DNA from: UBA1783 sp033808805
GTDB taxonomy: Bacteria; Bacillota_I; Bacilli_A; Erysipelotrichales; Erysipelotrichaceae
Assembly (NCBI GenBank): GCA_033808805.1
Contig: JAPXMY010000001.1
Span: 124,001 to 188,000 of the forward strand
DNA length: 64,000 nucleotides
Reading direction: 5' to 3'
Position numbers and translations under genes: made by a program. The notes beneath the pieces are model-generated. The model saw only the letters and a program-made list of their open reading frames with translations, had not been told where the DNA came from and did no database searches. This document shows positions 24,982-34,842 of the stretch, one piece after another; positions within the stretch are counted from its first letter, which is position 1, and every line of letters starts with the position of its first letter.

Positions 24982-25857
24982 TTAAATTGAACTTTTCTTC
25001 TTAAAAAATCGTTTAATTTTCCCGATAACTCTATAGGCAAATGAAGAAAATATAACCTTTAAGTATTCCAAAATATAGCCCTGTTTTATCCTGATATTCC
25101 AATAATGTTTTGAACTCCTGTTTAAATCTTTGTAATTCCAGGGCTTTCTAGGGCCTGAATAATGCAGTATATGAATTTCATCTATGTTCATTTCATCAAT
25201 AGAATGCTTGTTGGTTAATTGAAAATTAAACTTTTCTGAGTTTTCATATTTTATTTTATTTTGATAGAGGTAATTTAATATATCTTGATCCATATAAACA
25301 ACTTTAGATTGCAGTTTTTGACACGTTTTTACTATTTCTTTTTCACTTGTTTCCGTTCTCAATTGTTCCAGATTAAACAAAATTACTCCAGCATTAAAAT
25401 AAATATGTTGTTTTGAAATTCCTATTTTTTCTTTGATTTCCAGTATATCCTTTCGATTGTAATTAACATCTGGACAACCGACAAGTAATTTACCAGCAAA
25501 ATCTTGATAATAAAAATCTGTTATATCCTTAAGAATAATAATATCAGCATCTAGCCATAAGATTCTATCAACACTGGCTGGTAACAAAAATTGAGCCAGT
25601 AATCTATAGTATGTTTCTATGCTCATATGGAGATAGACCGGTAGATTATCTAATGCTGTTTTTTTCACATCTATTTCTACAAAGTTGAAATTGCATTTAT
25701 TTTCTAAATATTTTTTTAAATCAGCAACAGCATCGTCATTTAAAGAATGATTCATCAGATAAACCGTCACATTTTCATTAACCTGCAATGATAAAGAAAG
25801 CAGCATTGTCCGTGCCTTGTCTATATATTGTTTATTTACTGAAATAAGTATATTCAT
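24982..25857 (-). CDS. Glycosyltransferase family 8 protein (copy B)
   Basis: A 291-residue paralogue of copy A with the same motifs: MNILISVNKQYIDKARTML, RILWLDADIIILKD, FNAGVILFNL and HILHYSGPRKPWNY. It ends in a lysine-rich tail (KIKRFFKKKSS). AGAGG precedes the ATG by about 9 nt. The gap to copy A is 43 nt, so both are likely on one transcript. Divergence lies mostly in the region after the DxD motif, so acceptor choice may differ. Confidence 0.85.
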   Translation of the reverse strand: MNILISVNKQYIDKARTMLLSLSLQVNENVTVYLMNHSLNDDAVADLKKYLENKCNFNFVEIDVKKTALDNLPVYLHMSIETYYRLLAQFLLPASVDRILWLDADIIILKDITDFYYQDFAGKLLVGCPDVNYNRKDILEIKEKIGISKQHIYFNAGVILFNLEQLRTETSEKEIVKTCQKLQSKVVYMDQDILNYLYQNKIKYENSEKFNFQLTNKHSIDEMNIDEIHILHYSGPRKPWNYKDLNRSSKHYWNIRIKQGYILEYLKVIFSSFAYRVIGKIKRFFKKKSSI

Positions 25858-25932
25858 TAAGATTACCTCTTTTTAATAGCTGCTATGTATGATTATAACA
25901 TAATCTGTCTATATTATTTTTCGTTGATTGCT

Positions 25933-25967
25933 TAAAAAACTACCCGTTTATTGATAAACAGGTAGTC
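25933..25967 (-). terminator. Terminator of the propeller/ABC operon
   Basis: ACTACC (39-44) pairs with GGTAGT (61-66), with inner GTTTA/TAAAC. The A-run at 25934-25939 gives a T-run on the minus strand, just after the permease stop. Confidence 0.85.
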
Positions 25968-25974
25968 TTATTTA

Positions 25975-26883
25975 TTAAATATCTTTTTTCTTAACTATCG
26001 CAAATGATGAAATATAACTAGCTGCAGCTACAGCTCCATAAAACAGGATTATCGGAAGCGCTGATAGTGAATCATTAGCCAGCAATATCTTTCCACCCCA
26101 TTCAATTCTTGTAACATCCGAATCCAGTGTTCTAACAGAGAAAAGATTCATCAGATAGGCAAAAATTTCATCTGGTTTAATTGTTTCCACCATTTCAACA
26201 AATAACTTGTAAATCAAGGCAAAATGATAGTTCAGGTCAATGTATTTTATTACTGTTACAGTAGTACCGCCCCTGATTGCCGACATAAATCTCTGAATTG
26301 GAAAGAATCCCAACATAACTATAACAATTACCAATAACGGTAACATAGCAGTAAGTTTTCTTTTAAATATACTGCTTAAGAAGGTCGATACTCCTGTAAA
26401 AAATAAGATAACAAAAATTCCATACAGGAAATAAGCTGGGAAAAATGAAATCATTTCTTTAATTACATTTCCATCAATGCCATGACCAATTACGATCATT
26501 GAATAATAAGAAAACAGCGATATTAACAGCAAGATGACTAATCCAGCAATTGTTCCAAGGATTTTACCTGACAGAATCTGACTTCTTGAATTTGGCTTGG
26601 CTGCCAATAGCTTGAATGTTCCTTCATGCACTTCACTGGCAATAAGTCCACTGGCATTAGAAATCGTCAGAGTCATAAGCAGAAATCCGTCAATGACAAA
26701 GAAAACAAGTAAATGCTGTAAAGTCAGATTATTTTCCAGCAAAACATGATAAACATTAGTTATTTGATTATTTTTTCCAACTGAAATAATGATCGAAGCA
26801 ACTACAATTCCAACAACAGCACTGACAATGATACTTACTTTTTTTAATGTTGTCTCCAATGTTCTCGAAAATATTTTATTCAT
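25975..26883 (-). CDS. ABC-2 type transporter permease
   Basis: A 302-residue membrane protein with about six helices: one near residues 18-38 and others near 70-95, 115-140, 150-175, 185-210 and 275-295. LIASEVHEGTFKLLAAKPNSR is the cytoplasmic loop typical of ABC-2 permeases of the bacitracin/NosY type. I start at ATG 26883, where GGAG stands 9 nt upstream inside the ATPase gene end, so the genes overlap by 8 bases; the longer frame is not supported. It pairs with the ATPase at 26876 and the propeller protein at 27802. Confidence 0.85.
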   Translation of the reverse strand: MNKIFSRTLETTLKKVSIIVSAVVGIVVASIIISVGKNNQITNVYHVLLENNLTLQHLLVFFVIDGFLLMTLTISNASGLIASEVHEGTFKLLAAKPNSRSQILSGKILGTIAGLVILLLISLFSYYSMIVIGHGIDGNVIKEMISFFPAYFLYGIFVILFFTGVSTFLSSIFKRKLTAMLPLLVIVIVMLGFFPIQRFMSAIRGGTTVTVIKYIDLNYHFALIYKLFVEMVETIKPDEIFAYLMNLFSVRTLDSDVTRIEWGGKILLANDSLSALPIILFYGAVAAASYISSFAIVKKKDI

Positions 26884-27802
26884 TACCATTTTCTCCTTCC
26901 AGCGCCTGCTTATACAATAAATCCAATGATAATACTTCTTCATGTAAAACATTAAGAACTAAATCATTTTCGAAAATAACTCTAACAACATCTTTCTTTA
27001 AGTCGTTGACATCACTGGCAGTAATTCTAATTGAATTTTTAGCCAACTCAACATGATATTTATCAACCAGTTTTTCAAACAACAGATCATTATCATTGCA
27101 ACTTACTACCAATACTCCCTGTTTGAATTTTTCTTGAGCTGTATTTATATCCTCATCCATGATGAGTTTACCATGATTGATCATAACAACATGGTCTATA
27201 ACCGTTTCCAGTTCCGTCAAGACATGGGAACTGATTAATACAGTCAGATTTTTATCTTGGACCATTGATCTAACAGTGTTAAGAATTTCCATTCTGCTGG
27301 TTGGATCAAGGTTGGCAGTTGGTTCATCTAATAGTAAAATCTTTGGGTCATGAATCATCGCCTGAGCTAATGAAACCTTCTTTTTCATCCCAGTAGAAAA
27401 CTTAGCTACCTTTTTATGAGCATGTTCAACCAGGTCATACTGTTTAATCAAGTTTGTTGCTTTTTCCATTGCTTCATCGTTAGATAATCCACTCAAAGTT
27501 CCCATATGCCATAAGTATTCAACACAACTCATATCATCATAAAAACTGGTGAACTCTGGTGAGTAGCCTAAAACCTGCAAGGCTTCTTTACTGCCCAGTT
27601 CATGTCCCATAACATTTCCTTTTCCAGAAGTTGGATGCAGTGAACCCATAATCATCGCCATCGTTGTTGATTTACCAGCTCCATTAGGTCCAATAATTCC
27701 ATACACTTTTCCTGCAGGCAGTTTAAGACTAAAATTATCTACTGCAGTAAACTTACCAAATTTTTTGGTTAGGTTTTCTAATTCAATACAATATTCACTC
27801 AT
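26876..27802 (-). CDS. ABC transporter ATP-binding protein
   Basis: A 308-residue ATPase. Walker A is GPNGAGKSTT (about 39-48), the Q-loop region has GYSPEFTSFYDDM, the signature is FSTGMKKKVSLAQ (a variant of LSGGQ, common in ABC-2 exporters), and Walker B is LLLDEPTANLDP. The switch His is in SSHVLTELE. A C-terminal regulatory tail of about 80 residues follows. Its ATG overlaps the stop of the 1041-residue propeller gene (TAATG), so the three genes form one coupled operon. Confidence 0.92.
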   Translation of the reverse strand: MSEYCIELENLTKKFGKFTAVDNFSLKLPAGKVYGIIGPNGAGKSTTMAMIMGSLHPTSGKGNVMGHELGSKEALQVLGYSPEFTSFYDDMSCVEYLWHMGTLSGLSNDEAMEKATNLIKQYDLVEHAHKKVAKFSTGMKKKVSLAQAMIHDPKILLLDEPTANLDPTSRMEILNTVRSMVQDKNLTVLISSHVLTELETVIDHVVMINHGKLIMDEDINTAQEKFKQGVLVVSCNDNDLLFEKLVDKYHVELAKNSIRITASDVNDLKKDVVRVIFENDLVLNVLHEEVLSLDLLYKQALEGENGNE

Positions 27803-30800
27803 TATTTTAGTCCCTCCTTGCTCATTTTCTTAACATATGTTTTACGATACATATTTAATACCAGGCCAGCTACAATTACGATAGCTGCCAGAGCAACCAT
27901 ATATTCACTACGACTCTTTTGTTCTGTGACTGTGATTTCAAAACTAGCCTTTGAACTTTTCCCTTGTCCATCATCTAAAACTAAAGTAATTCTGTGATAT
28001 CCCTGAGTTAATTTCAGTTCAAGTTGTTTATCTTGAGTTTTAGTAATCAAGATATCATTATCATAGATTGAAGTAATCGCATAAGGAGCTGCTGTTTTCC
28101 ACTCTAAAAGAATCGTGTTATTGCTAATCTGCTCATCGAACTTACTGGTGATAGTAAACGATTCCCCTATATCAATAGTATAGGCTTCATTTTGAGCCGT
28201 AGTTACTAAAATAGTATTATCATTAATCAAACAGAACTTATCTCCGCTTAGGCTATAATCAGCAATATCTTTAAATTCTTCTAAGTCGATTAGCATTACT
28301 TTTTCATTCATTACTTTAACAATGACGTATCTTTCAGTATTCTCAACATCGCTATATTCTTCGGCATACTCATTTAAAGATAATTTAACTTCTTTTAATA
28401 AATTGAATGTCAGAGAATCATATATCATTAATGAACTTATCTGGCGCCACTGTTCTTCATCGTAGTAACTCTTCAATACTGCAAAATCGTTAACTCCATC
28501 TTCATTGAAATCACTGACCTTGATCAGTCCTGTAGCAGGTTTTTCTTCAATCATAAATGACACAATGTAATCAGGATTATAACCATAATCTTCTTTTATC
28601 AGTGTATTTTCGTATTCATACCTGTTAATCCAGGTTAGATCTTCTCCGGTTTTACCATCAACAATGGCATATGTTCCCCAATAATATGTGGCATGGTATA
28701 TTTCGTTATAACCATCATTATTTAAATCAATATCCAACAAAGCAAATGCTTCATAATCACGTACTCCATCTTTACACAAAGAATACATTTTCTTAAATGT
28801 TTTACCATCATAGACATCGAATATTTGATTTCCTTCAGCATTTTTGTTTACCAGAACAAACTCTTTAACACCATCATTATTAATATCAGCAAACACCGTT
28901 CCATATGTCAGGTTCATAAAATCTTTATTCATAGAGATTGAAACACTTTGTTTTTTATACTCAACGTTGTAAGTGTAATAGACTTTGGAAGTCCACATCT
29001 CCACTTTGGTATCACTGATGGAAATATAATCTACAAAACCATCTTTATTGATATCACCAACAGGATGAGCATATCCTTTAGTATCCATGTAGTTATCAAT
29101 ATTTCCCTTCAAAGACCAGCTGTTACTAGCCACAATACCTTCAGGAATCAATAACTCCTTCTTTTTATCTCCATTTAAATCTCTTATTAAATCTACTTCT
29201 TTTGATGAAGAATAGACATTGTATTTTCTACCTTTATCATCATAACTTTCATAGAGAAAAATCTTTTTATTGGCCAAAACATTGCCGCTGGCACCATCAA
29301 TGATGATGTAGTTACTATATCTAGGTTCATCTTTATCGCTATAGCTGATAACTACTCCAATTACATCAATCACACCATCCATATTAAAGTCATCATATTT
29401 TAAGGTTTCAAAACCATGATTTTTATCCTTAATATCTAATTCGTATGACCAAACCAGTGTTTTCAGATCTGTTTGATATTTATCTATCTTATTGGTAATT
29501 CCATTTACCTTATAAGACAAAAGAATATAATCATCTTTAATTAATTCCATACTGGTATAGGCACTATCGTATAAATAAACTGCTGATGATAATTTCTTAT
29601 CAATGCTGACAACACCACCAGAAAAAATCTCTAACAAATATCCCTGGTTTCCATCATATTTGAAGTTGTATTTGCTCATTGAGTATAAAGAATCAACAGT
29701 AACATCTTTCTGCAGTAACTGATTGCCTTCATAATCATAGATATTTACTCTCAGTCTTTTATCTTCAAAAACAAAAACTGTTGTAATTACATCTTTTAGT
29801 TCACCTTCTACTTCATACTGGGCAAAGACGGCTTTGCTGTATTTATAAGAGGCAACATTGCCACCAAGTAAAGTAATTGATTTATCTTCCTTATTATAAA
29901 GAGCATACTTCTGGGTAAAGAAATGATCTATATCTACAGCTAAAGATTCATCATCCAGAAAATAACAGGAAATCAGAAGATGAGTTCCAATATCATCCAC
30001 TACTTTGTAACCTCTGAAATTACCTCTATATATTCCTACTGGAAGGTGTACCGGACCATTGATCCAGCCATAATTTTCAGAAATAATTCTTTGGTAATCT
30101 TCGCTGGAAATAAGGCCAATTGGTACATTATCAAATGAATTTTTTTCAAAATCATACAAATAAATATAACCATCTTCACTTAAGACATATAGTTGACTGC
30201 CATCATAGTAGATATCAAAAAGACTCATCTGGGCAGATAAAGAATAGTTTTCGTTATACATCAATGTGACATCATATTTATTGGCGATTACATTTATTTC
30301 TACTACTTCTCCGGTTTCAAAATCCAGAATGCCAAATTGTCCTATTTGGTCAATAAAATAGATTCTACCGTTAACAACTTCAAAATCCCAAATATTATCT
30401 TTGTTTTCATATTCGTAAACTGTTGAACAATCTTCAGGATTAATATTTAAGATTTTATAATCGTATAAAACCAATACTTTCCTTTCAACATAACGCATGT
30501 CCAGGATATAAGAATTGTTTTCTACATTTCCTAAATATTGGTCAGTAGCCAAATGCGTCAATCTTCTAGAAGAGATAACTCTTCCATCTTTTGAACTGAT
30601 CACAAACAATTGATCATTAAACTCTGCTACTTTCTGAAATACTAAAAAATCAGCATTTCCATCATTATCCACATCATTAATAATAATGAGTTTCAAAACT
30701 GGAAATTCTGTCTGGAAGTGGGTTTTACCCTCTTCGTTGATAATATCTATTCCGTTAATCCCGTAATAGACACTGGAAGGTAAATTGTTATATGTCATTT

Positions 30801-30927
30801 CATAACTGATGCCGACATTGTCTATTTGACCTTCACTTCCCAGCTTTTCGATACTTTTTGCCTTTATGACATAAAGATTAGAAAAAATAATCAAAACTGC
30901 CAGGATAATAGAAAACAGTTTTTTCAT
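27802..30927 (-). CDS. Large membrane-anchored FG-GAP/VCBS propeller protein
   Basis: A 1041-residue protein. There is a signal sequence at residues 4-23, a long outside region, a C-terminal membrane helix (about 1008-1025) and a short basic tail. At least seven calcium-loop motifs of the type DxNxDGxxD/E are visible (DVDNDGNAD, DFNMDGVID, DLNGDKKKE, DINKDGFVD, DINNDGVKE, DLNNDGYNE, DFNEDGVND), as in integrin-like FG-GAP propellers. Near the C-terminus an Ig-like part (TSKFDEQISNNTILLEW to ITVTEQ) leads to the membrane helix. It is first in an operon with an ABC-2 exporter, so it may be the substrate-binding, sensing or assembly partner. I do not know a named function. Confidence 0.7.
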   Translation of the reverse strand: MKKLFSIILAVLIIFSNLYVIKAKSIEKLGSEGQIDNVGISYEMTYNNLPSSVYYGINGIDIINEEGKTHFQTEFPVLKLIIINDVDNDGNADFLVFQKVAEFNDQLFVISSKDGRVISSRRLTHLATDQYLGNVENNSYILDMRYVERKVLVLYDYKILNINPEDCSTVYEYENKDNIWDFEVVNGRIYFIDQIGQFGILDFETGEVVEINVIANKYDVTLMYNENYSLSAQMSLFDIYYDGSQLYVLSEDGYIYLYDFEKNSFDNVPIGLISSEDYQRIISENYGWINGPVHLPVGIYRGNFRGYKVVDDIGTHLLISCYFLDDESLAVDIDHFFTQKYALYNKEDKSITLLGGNVASYKYSKAVFAQYEVEGELKDVITTVFVFEDKRLRVNIYDYEGNQLLQKDVTVDSLYSMSKYNFKYDGNQGYLLEIFSGGVVSIDKKLSSAVYLYDSAYTSMELIKDDYILLSYKVNGITNKIDKYQTDLKTLVWSYELDIKDKNHGFETLKYDDFNMDGVIDVIGVVISYSDKDEPRYSNYIIIDGASGNVLANKKIFLYESYDDKGRKYNVYSSSKEVDLIRDLNGDKKKELLIPEGIVASNSWSLKGNIDNYMDTKGYAHPVGDINKDGFVDYISISDTKVEMWTSKVYYTYNVEYKKQSVSISMNKDFMNLTYGTVFADINNDGVKEFVLVNKNAEGNQIFDVYDGKTFKKMYSLCKDGVRDYEAFALLDIDLNNDGYNEIYHATYYWGTYAIVDGKTGEDLTWINRYEYENTLIKEDYGYNPDYIVSFMIEEKPATGLIKVSDFNEDGVNDFAVLKSYYDEEQWRQISSLMIYDSLTFNLLKEVKLSLNEYAEEYSDVENTERYVIVKVMNEKVMLIDLEEFKDIADYSLSGDKFCLINDNTILVTTAQNEAYTIDIGESFTITSKFDEQISNNTILLEWKTAAPYAITSIYDNDILITKTQDKQLELKLTQGYHRITLVLDDGQGKSSKASFEITVTEQKSRSEYMVALAAIVIVAGLVLNMYRKTYVKKMSKEGLK

Positions 30928-30949
30928 AACTACCTCCTGTTTTACCCAT

Positions 30950-30977
30950 AACTACAATACACCCAGATATTATAGTT
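30950..30977 (-). promoter_or_regulatory. Inverted repeat over the propeller operon -10 box
   Basis: On the minus strand AACTATAATA and TATTGTAGTT are near-perfect inverted repeats (9 of 10) separated by 8 bases. The left half contains TATAAT. The site lies about 20 bases before the propeller gene ATG, with an AGGAGG site between. It looks like a repressor operator over a promoter; the regulator is unknown. Confidence 0.45.
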
Positions 30978-30988
30978 GTAAACTTTTT

Positions 30989-31993
30989 TTATTCTTCAAA
31001 ATATGAATAGTCTTCATTTTCTAAGGCATATATATACCTTTCCAGTAGATTATTCAAATCTTCATATTTGATAATCTTATTAATTTTCGCCTTTACTTTA
31101 TTGGCATGAGTTAAACCGTTGATATACCAGCAGGCATGACCTCTCATCATTTTGATACCAATTTTTTCTCCCTTTAGTTTAATCAGTTCTCTGGCATGAT
31201 ACAGGCATTGATCTATTTTTTCCCTATAGGTTGGCTCTTCAACAATTTTGCCAGTTTTCTCATATTCAACCAACTGTTTTATCAGCCACGGGTTGCCTAG
31301 ACAACCTCTAGCTACCATCACAAAATCACAGCTGGTCTGCTTTCGCATTTCGATATAGTCTTCTAAAGTTTTTACATCACCATTACCAATAACTGGAATT
31401 TTGACAACTTCTTTTACCTGTCTGATTAAATCCCAGTCAGAGCGACCTGAATAATAATCGCTTCTGGTTCTTGGATGAACAGCAATTGCACTTGCTCCAG
31501 CCTTTTCCATCAATAATGCCATTTCTACGACATTTATCTGTTGATGATTCCAGCCAGCTCTTAATTTAACAGTTACTGGCTTATCAACATTATCAACTAT
31601 CGCTTTTACCAGCTGATAGGCATGTTCAGGCATTTGCATCAAGGCGCTTCCGGCCTTGCTTTTACATACCTTAGGGACAGGACAGCCCATATTGATATCT
31701 ATAATGTCACAAGCAGTTTTTTTATCCAGATAAACTGCGGCCTGGACCATCGTATCAATATCATGACCAAACAGCTGCAAAGCAATTGGTCTTTCTTCCT
31801 GATTGACAATACACATTTTCAAGGTCTTCTTGTTTTTAAAACAGATAGCCTTATCTGAAATCATTTCAGAGTATATTAAAGCTCCACCAAATTCTTTGAT
31901 GACTGTTCTAAAAGAATTATTGCTGATACCCGCCATCGGACCAACGATAATTCTGTTATCCAGGATTACATTACCTATTTTAAGCTGTTGCAT
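30989..31993 (-). CDS. dusB: tRNA-dihydrouridine synthase
   Basis: FMN enzyme that reduces uridine to dihydrouridine in tRNA D-loops. The 334-residue protein has GPMAGISNNSFRT (FMN phosphate region), INMGCPVPKVCKSKAGSALM with the catalytic Cys, VKLRAGW, and IGNGDVK (FMN site). It is the DusB-type of Firmicutes. ATG at 31993 is used; a TTG directly before it is an alternative. It is last in the tilS-hpt-ftsH-hslO-dusB operon, 5 bases after hslO. Confidence 0.94.
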   Translation of the reverse strand: MQQLKIGNVILDNRIIVGPMAGISNNSFRTVIKEFGGALIYSEMISDKAICFKNKKTLKMCIVNQEERPIALQLFGHDIDTMVQAAVYLDKKTACDIIDINMGCPVPKVCKSKAGSALMQMPEHAYQLVKAIVDNVDKPVTVKLRAGWNHQQINVVEMALLMEKAGASAIAVHPRTRSDYYSGRSDWDLIRQVKEVVKIPVIGNGDVKTLEDYIEMRKQTSCDFVMVARGCLGNPWLIKQLVEYEKTGKIVEEPTYREKIDQCLYHARELIKLKGEKIGIKMMRGHACWYINGLTHANKVKAKINKIIKYEDLNNLLERYIYALENEDYSYFEE

Positions 31994-31998
31994 CAATT

Positions 31999-32910
31999 TT
32001 ATGCCTTACCTGCTGCCTGTTGACTTTTTTCGTAAGCTGTCTGCGCATTTACATAACCCTGTAATGTTCCCTCATCATAATGATATTTCGTATTACAGAA
32101 CCTGCAGACTACTTCACAGCCATGATCTTCAGCAATCATCTGCTGTAAATCTTCTTTTGGCAGTCTGCTTAATACAACCGCAAATTTACCTTTGCTGCAC
32201 TCACACTTGAAACCCAGCTGTTGAGTTGCCAGTTCATCATAGTCATCAAAAATAGCTTTTACTATTTCTGAAGGATCTTCCATTTCGTCAATAATTTGAG
32301 AAATCGGTTTTAGATGTGCCACAATTTCTTCAACTATTTCAATATCTTTTTCAGTTGCTGAAGGCATCATCTGAATAACCAGAGCACCAGCGGCTTTAAC
32401 TGAATAATCAGTGTCAATTAAAACTCCCACACTTACAACTGAAGGGGTCTGTTCACTTTTCATATAATAATAGGCAAAATCATCACCTATTTCCCCAGTT
32501 TGAAGCGGAACCTCAGAAATAAAAGGTCTTTTCATACTCATGTCTTTAATCACCCTTAGTACTCCATCAGTACCGACAGCCTTGCCAACATCCAGTTTCT
32601 GTGGGTTGTCATCTTTATACACTTCCACATGTGGATTGCTTACCAATCCTCTGACAATACCATTATGATAAGCATCAACAACTATCATACCCAAAGGTCC
32701 CTGACCATCTATTTGAATTTCAATTTTTTCTTTCTTATCTTTCAGCATTGTTCCCATAATGCAACCAACAGAAAGTGTTCTACCTAAGGCTGCTGCGGCA
32801 GTTGGTAAACAATTGTGTCTGTCTACTGCTTCCTGGACTAATTCTGTTGTTTTACAGCAGAATATTCTGACATTGCCATTTAATGCTGTACCTCTTGATA
32901 ATTTATCCAT
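31999..32910 (-). CDS. hslO: Redox-regulated chaperone Hsp33
   Basis: A 303-residue chaperone switched on by oxidation. The C-terminal zinc-binding redox switch has CEC (CECSKGKF) and CRFC motifs. The N-terminal binding domain shows IQIDGQGPLGMIVVDAYHNG and DNPQKLDVGKAVGTDG. It lies between ftsH and dusB, as in many Firmicutes. Confidence 0.96.
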   Translation of the reverse strand: MDKLSRGTALNGNVRIFCCKTTELVQEAVDRHNCLPTAAAALGRTLSVGCIMGTMLKDKKEKIEIQIDGQGPLGMIVVDAYHNGIVRGLVSNPHVEVYKDDNPQKLDVGKAVGTDGVLRVIKDMSMKRPFISEVPLQTGEIGDDFAYYYMKSEQTPSVVSVGVLIDTDYSVKAAGALVIQMMPSATEKDIEIVEEIVAHLKPISQIIDEMEDPSEIVKAIFDDYDELATQQLGFKCECSKGKFAVVLSRLPKEDLQQMIAEDHGCEVVCRFCNTKYHYDEGTLQGYVNAQTAYEKSQQAAGKA

Positions 32911-32964
32911 TTTTACTACTCCTTCTGCTTAAAACAGCTGACAATTGCCAGCTGTAATATTAGT

Positions 32965-34827
32965 TTAATTTTCTAATTTTTCTTCTACCTGTTGTGCTGG
33001 AGCATTGATTGTTCCGTATTTAACAATATTATCTAAATCTTCTTTCGTCAATGTTTCATGTTCAATTAAAGCTTCGACAATGTTATCTAATTCCGTACGG
33101 TGTTTACTGATTATCTCCTGAGCCTGTTTATAAGCTCTATCAATAATTTTTCTTACTTCAGCATCAATTTCTGTCGCTACTTTATCTGAATTGCTCTTAT
33201 TGGTTGTATAATCTCTTCCTAAGAAGACGTTTCCATCTTCCCTTGAGTATTGGATAGGCCCTAAAGAAGACATACCAAATGAGCTTACCATTGCCTGAGC
33301 AATCTTTGTTGCTCTTTCAATATCGTTAGTAGCTCCAGTTGAAATTTCATTAAGTACTAATTCTTCAGCTACTCTTCCACCTAAAAGGCCACAAATCTGA
33401 GCTTCCAGTTCGCTTTTAGTTGACAGCATGGTGTCTTCTTTTGGTGTCATCAGATTATACCCGCCAGCATCACCACGAGGGATAATGGTAACCTTTTGAA
33501 CTATGTTAGCTGCCTCTAAGAAAATGCCAATAACTGCATGCCCGGCTTCATGAACAGCAACAAGTCTTTTTTCTTTATCAGTATATTTTCTACTCTTTTT
33601 AGCTGGACCAGCCAGAGTTCTGTCAATACCTTCATCTAAGTCAATCATCTTGATTCTGTCATGATTGTTTCTAACAGCCATGATTGCTGCTTCATTTAAA
33701 ACGTTCTCTAAATCAGCGCCAGAGAATCCTGGAGTTCTTGAAGCTAAAGCATCTAAATCAATGTCAGCATCAAGTTTTTTATTTCTGGCATGTACTTCCA
33801 AAATCGCTTTTCTCCCTTTTTTATCAGGCATAGAAACTGTAATCTGTCTATCGAATCTACCAGGTCTTAACAGGGCAGGGTCTAGGACATCTGGTCTATT
33901 GGTTGCTGCAATAATAACAATACCGGCATTTTCACCAATACCATCCATTTCAACCAGTAATTGGTTTAATGTCTGCTCTCTTTCATCATTTCCGCCACCT
34001 AAACCGGCACCACGTTGTCTACCAACAGCATCAATTTCATCAATAAATACGATGCATGGAGCTGTCTTCTGAGCTGTTTTAAACATGTCTCTGACTCTGC
34101 TGGCACCAACACCAACAAACATTTCCACAAAGTCAGAACCAGAGATTGAATAAAACGGTACATCAGCTTCACCAGCAACAGCTTTAGCCAATAATGTTTT
34201 TCCTGTTCCTGGAGCACCTACCATCAGGATACCTTTAGGAATTCTTGCGCCCATCTTTGTAAAGCGCGAAGGATTTCTCAGATACTCAATGATTTCTGCC
34301 ATTTCTTCTTTTTCTTCTTCACATCCAGCCACATCATCAAATTTAACCTTGATATTGCCTTCCAGTCTGGCTCTTGATTTTGAGAATTCAAAAGCCTTGT
34401 TATTGGAACCGGCACTCATTCTGCTGATCATCATAATACCAAAGCCAACCAAAAGCAGCATCGGTACAACCTCAGCCAAAAACTCTGCCAGATAATTTGT
34501 CTGGTATGGGTTTCTAATTTTAATATTTGCATCAGTAACCTTCTCTGTAAGAAGCGCCATTAAATCATCATTTTGTTGCTGGGTATTAGGTACAGCAGCA
34601 ACAAAGGTATATTCAACATCTTTTTCTTTATAAACACCAGTAATATCGATTACCGTCGTATTCATCGTTAATACTACCGATTCAATTTGCTTTGTCTCTA
34701 TAATTTTGACAAATTCACCATAATTTACTGCCTGGGTTCTACTTGAACCAACAAACATAAATAAATTAGAAATAAGAATTGTCGCTAACAGATATGGAAT
34801 GATGCTTGTCCATCGTCTATTTTTCAC
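32965..34827 (-). CDS. ftsH: ATP-dependent zinc metalloprotease FtsH
   Basis: Membrane AAA+ protease that removes damaged membrane proteins and some regulators. At 620 residues: TM1 about 9-26, extracytoplasmic part, TM2 about 117-135, Walker A GAPGTGKT (204-211), Walker B VFIDEID (260-266), second region of homology TNRPDVLDPALLRPGRFD, and zinc site HEAGH (426-430). It starts with GTG, preceded by AAGGAG at 8-9 nt. The C-terminal tail is slightly short compared with E. coli. The gap to hpt is 15 nt. Confidence 0.97.
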   Translation of the reverse strand: MKNRRWTSIIPYLLATILISNLFMFVGSSRTQAVNYGEFVKIIETKQIESVVLTMNTTVIDITGVYKEKDVEYTFVAAVPNTQQQNDDLMALLTEKVTDANIKIRNPYQTNYLAEFLAEVVPMLLLVGFGIMMISRMSAGSNNKAFEFSKSRARLEGNIKVKFDDVAGCEEEKEEMAEIIEYLRNPSRFTKMGARIPKGILMVGAPGTGKTLLAKAVAGEADVPFYSISGSDFVEMFVGVGASRVRDMFKTAQKTAPCIVFIDEIDAVGRQRGAGLGGGNDEREQTLNQLLVEMDGIGENAGIVIIAATNRPDVLDPALLRPGRFDRQITVSMPDKKGRKAILEVHARNKKLDADIDLDALASRTPGFSGADLENVLNEAAIMAVRNNHDRIKMIDLDEGIDRTLAGPAKKSRKYTDKEKRLVAVHEAGHAVIGIFLEAANIVQKVTIIPRGDAGGYNLMTPKEDTMLSTKSELEAQICGLLGGRVAEELVLNEISTGATNDIERATKIAQAMVSSFGMSSLGPIQYSREDGNVFLGRDYTTNKSNSDKVATEIDAEVRKIIDRAYKQAQEIISKHRTELDNIVEALIEHETLTKEDLDNIVKYGTINAPAQQVEEKLEN

Positions 34828-34842
34828 TTTAGTTTTCTCCTT

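Noticed and set aside
33665..34072. Plus-strand open frame of 135 codons within ftsH
   Set aside because: Shadow of the conserved AAA domain on the other strand.
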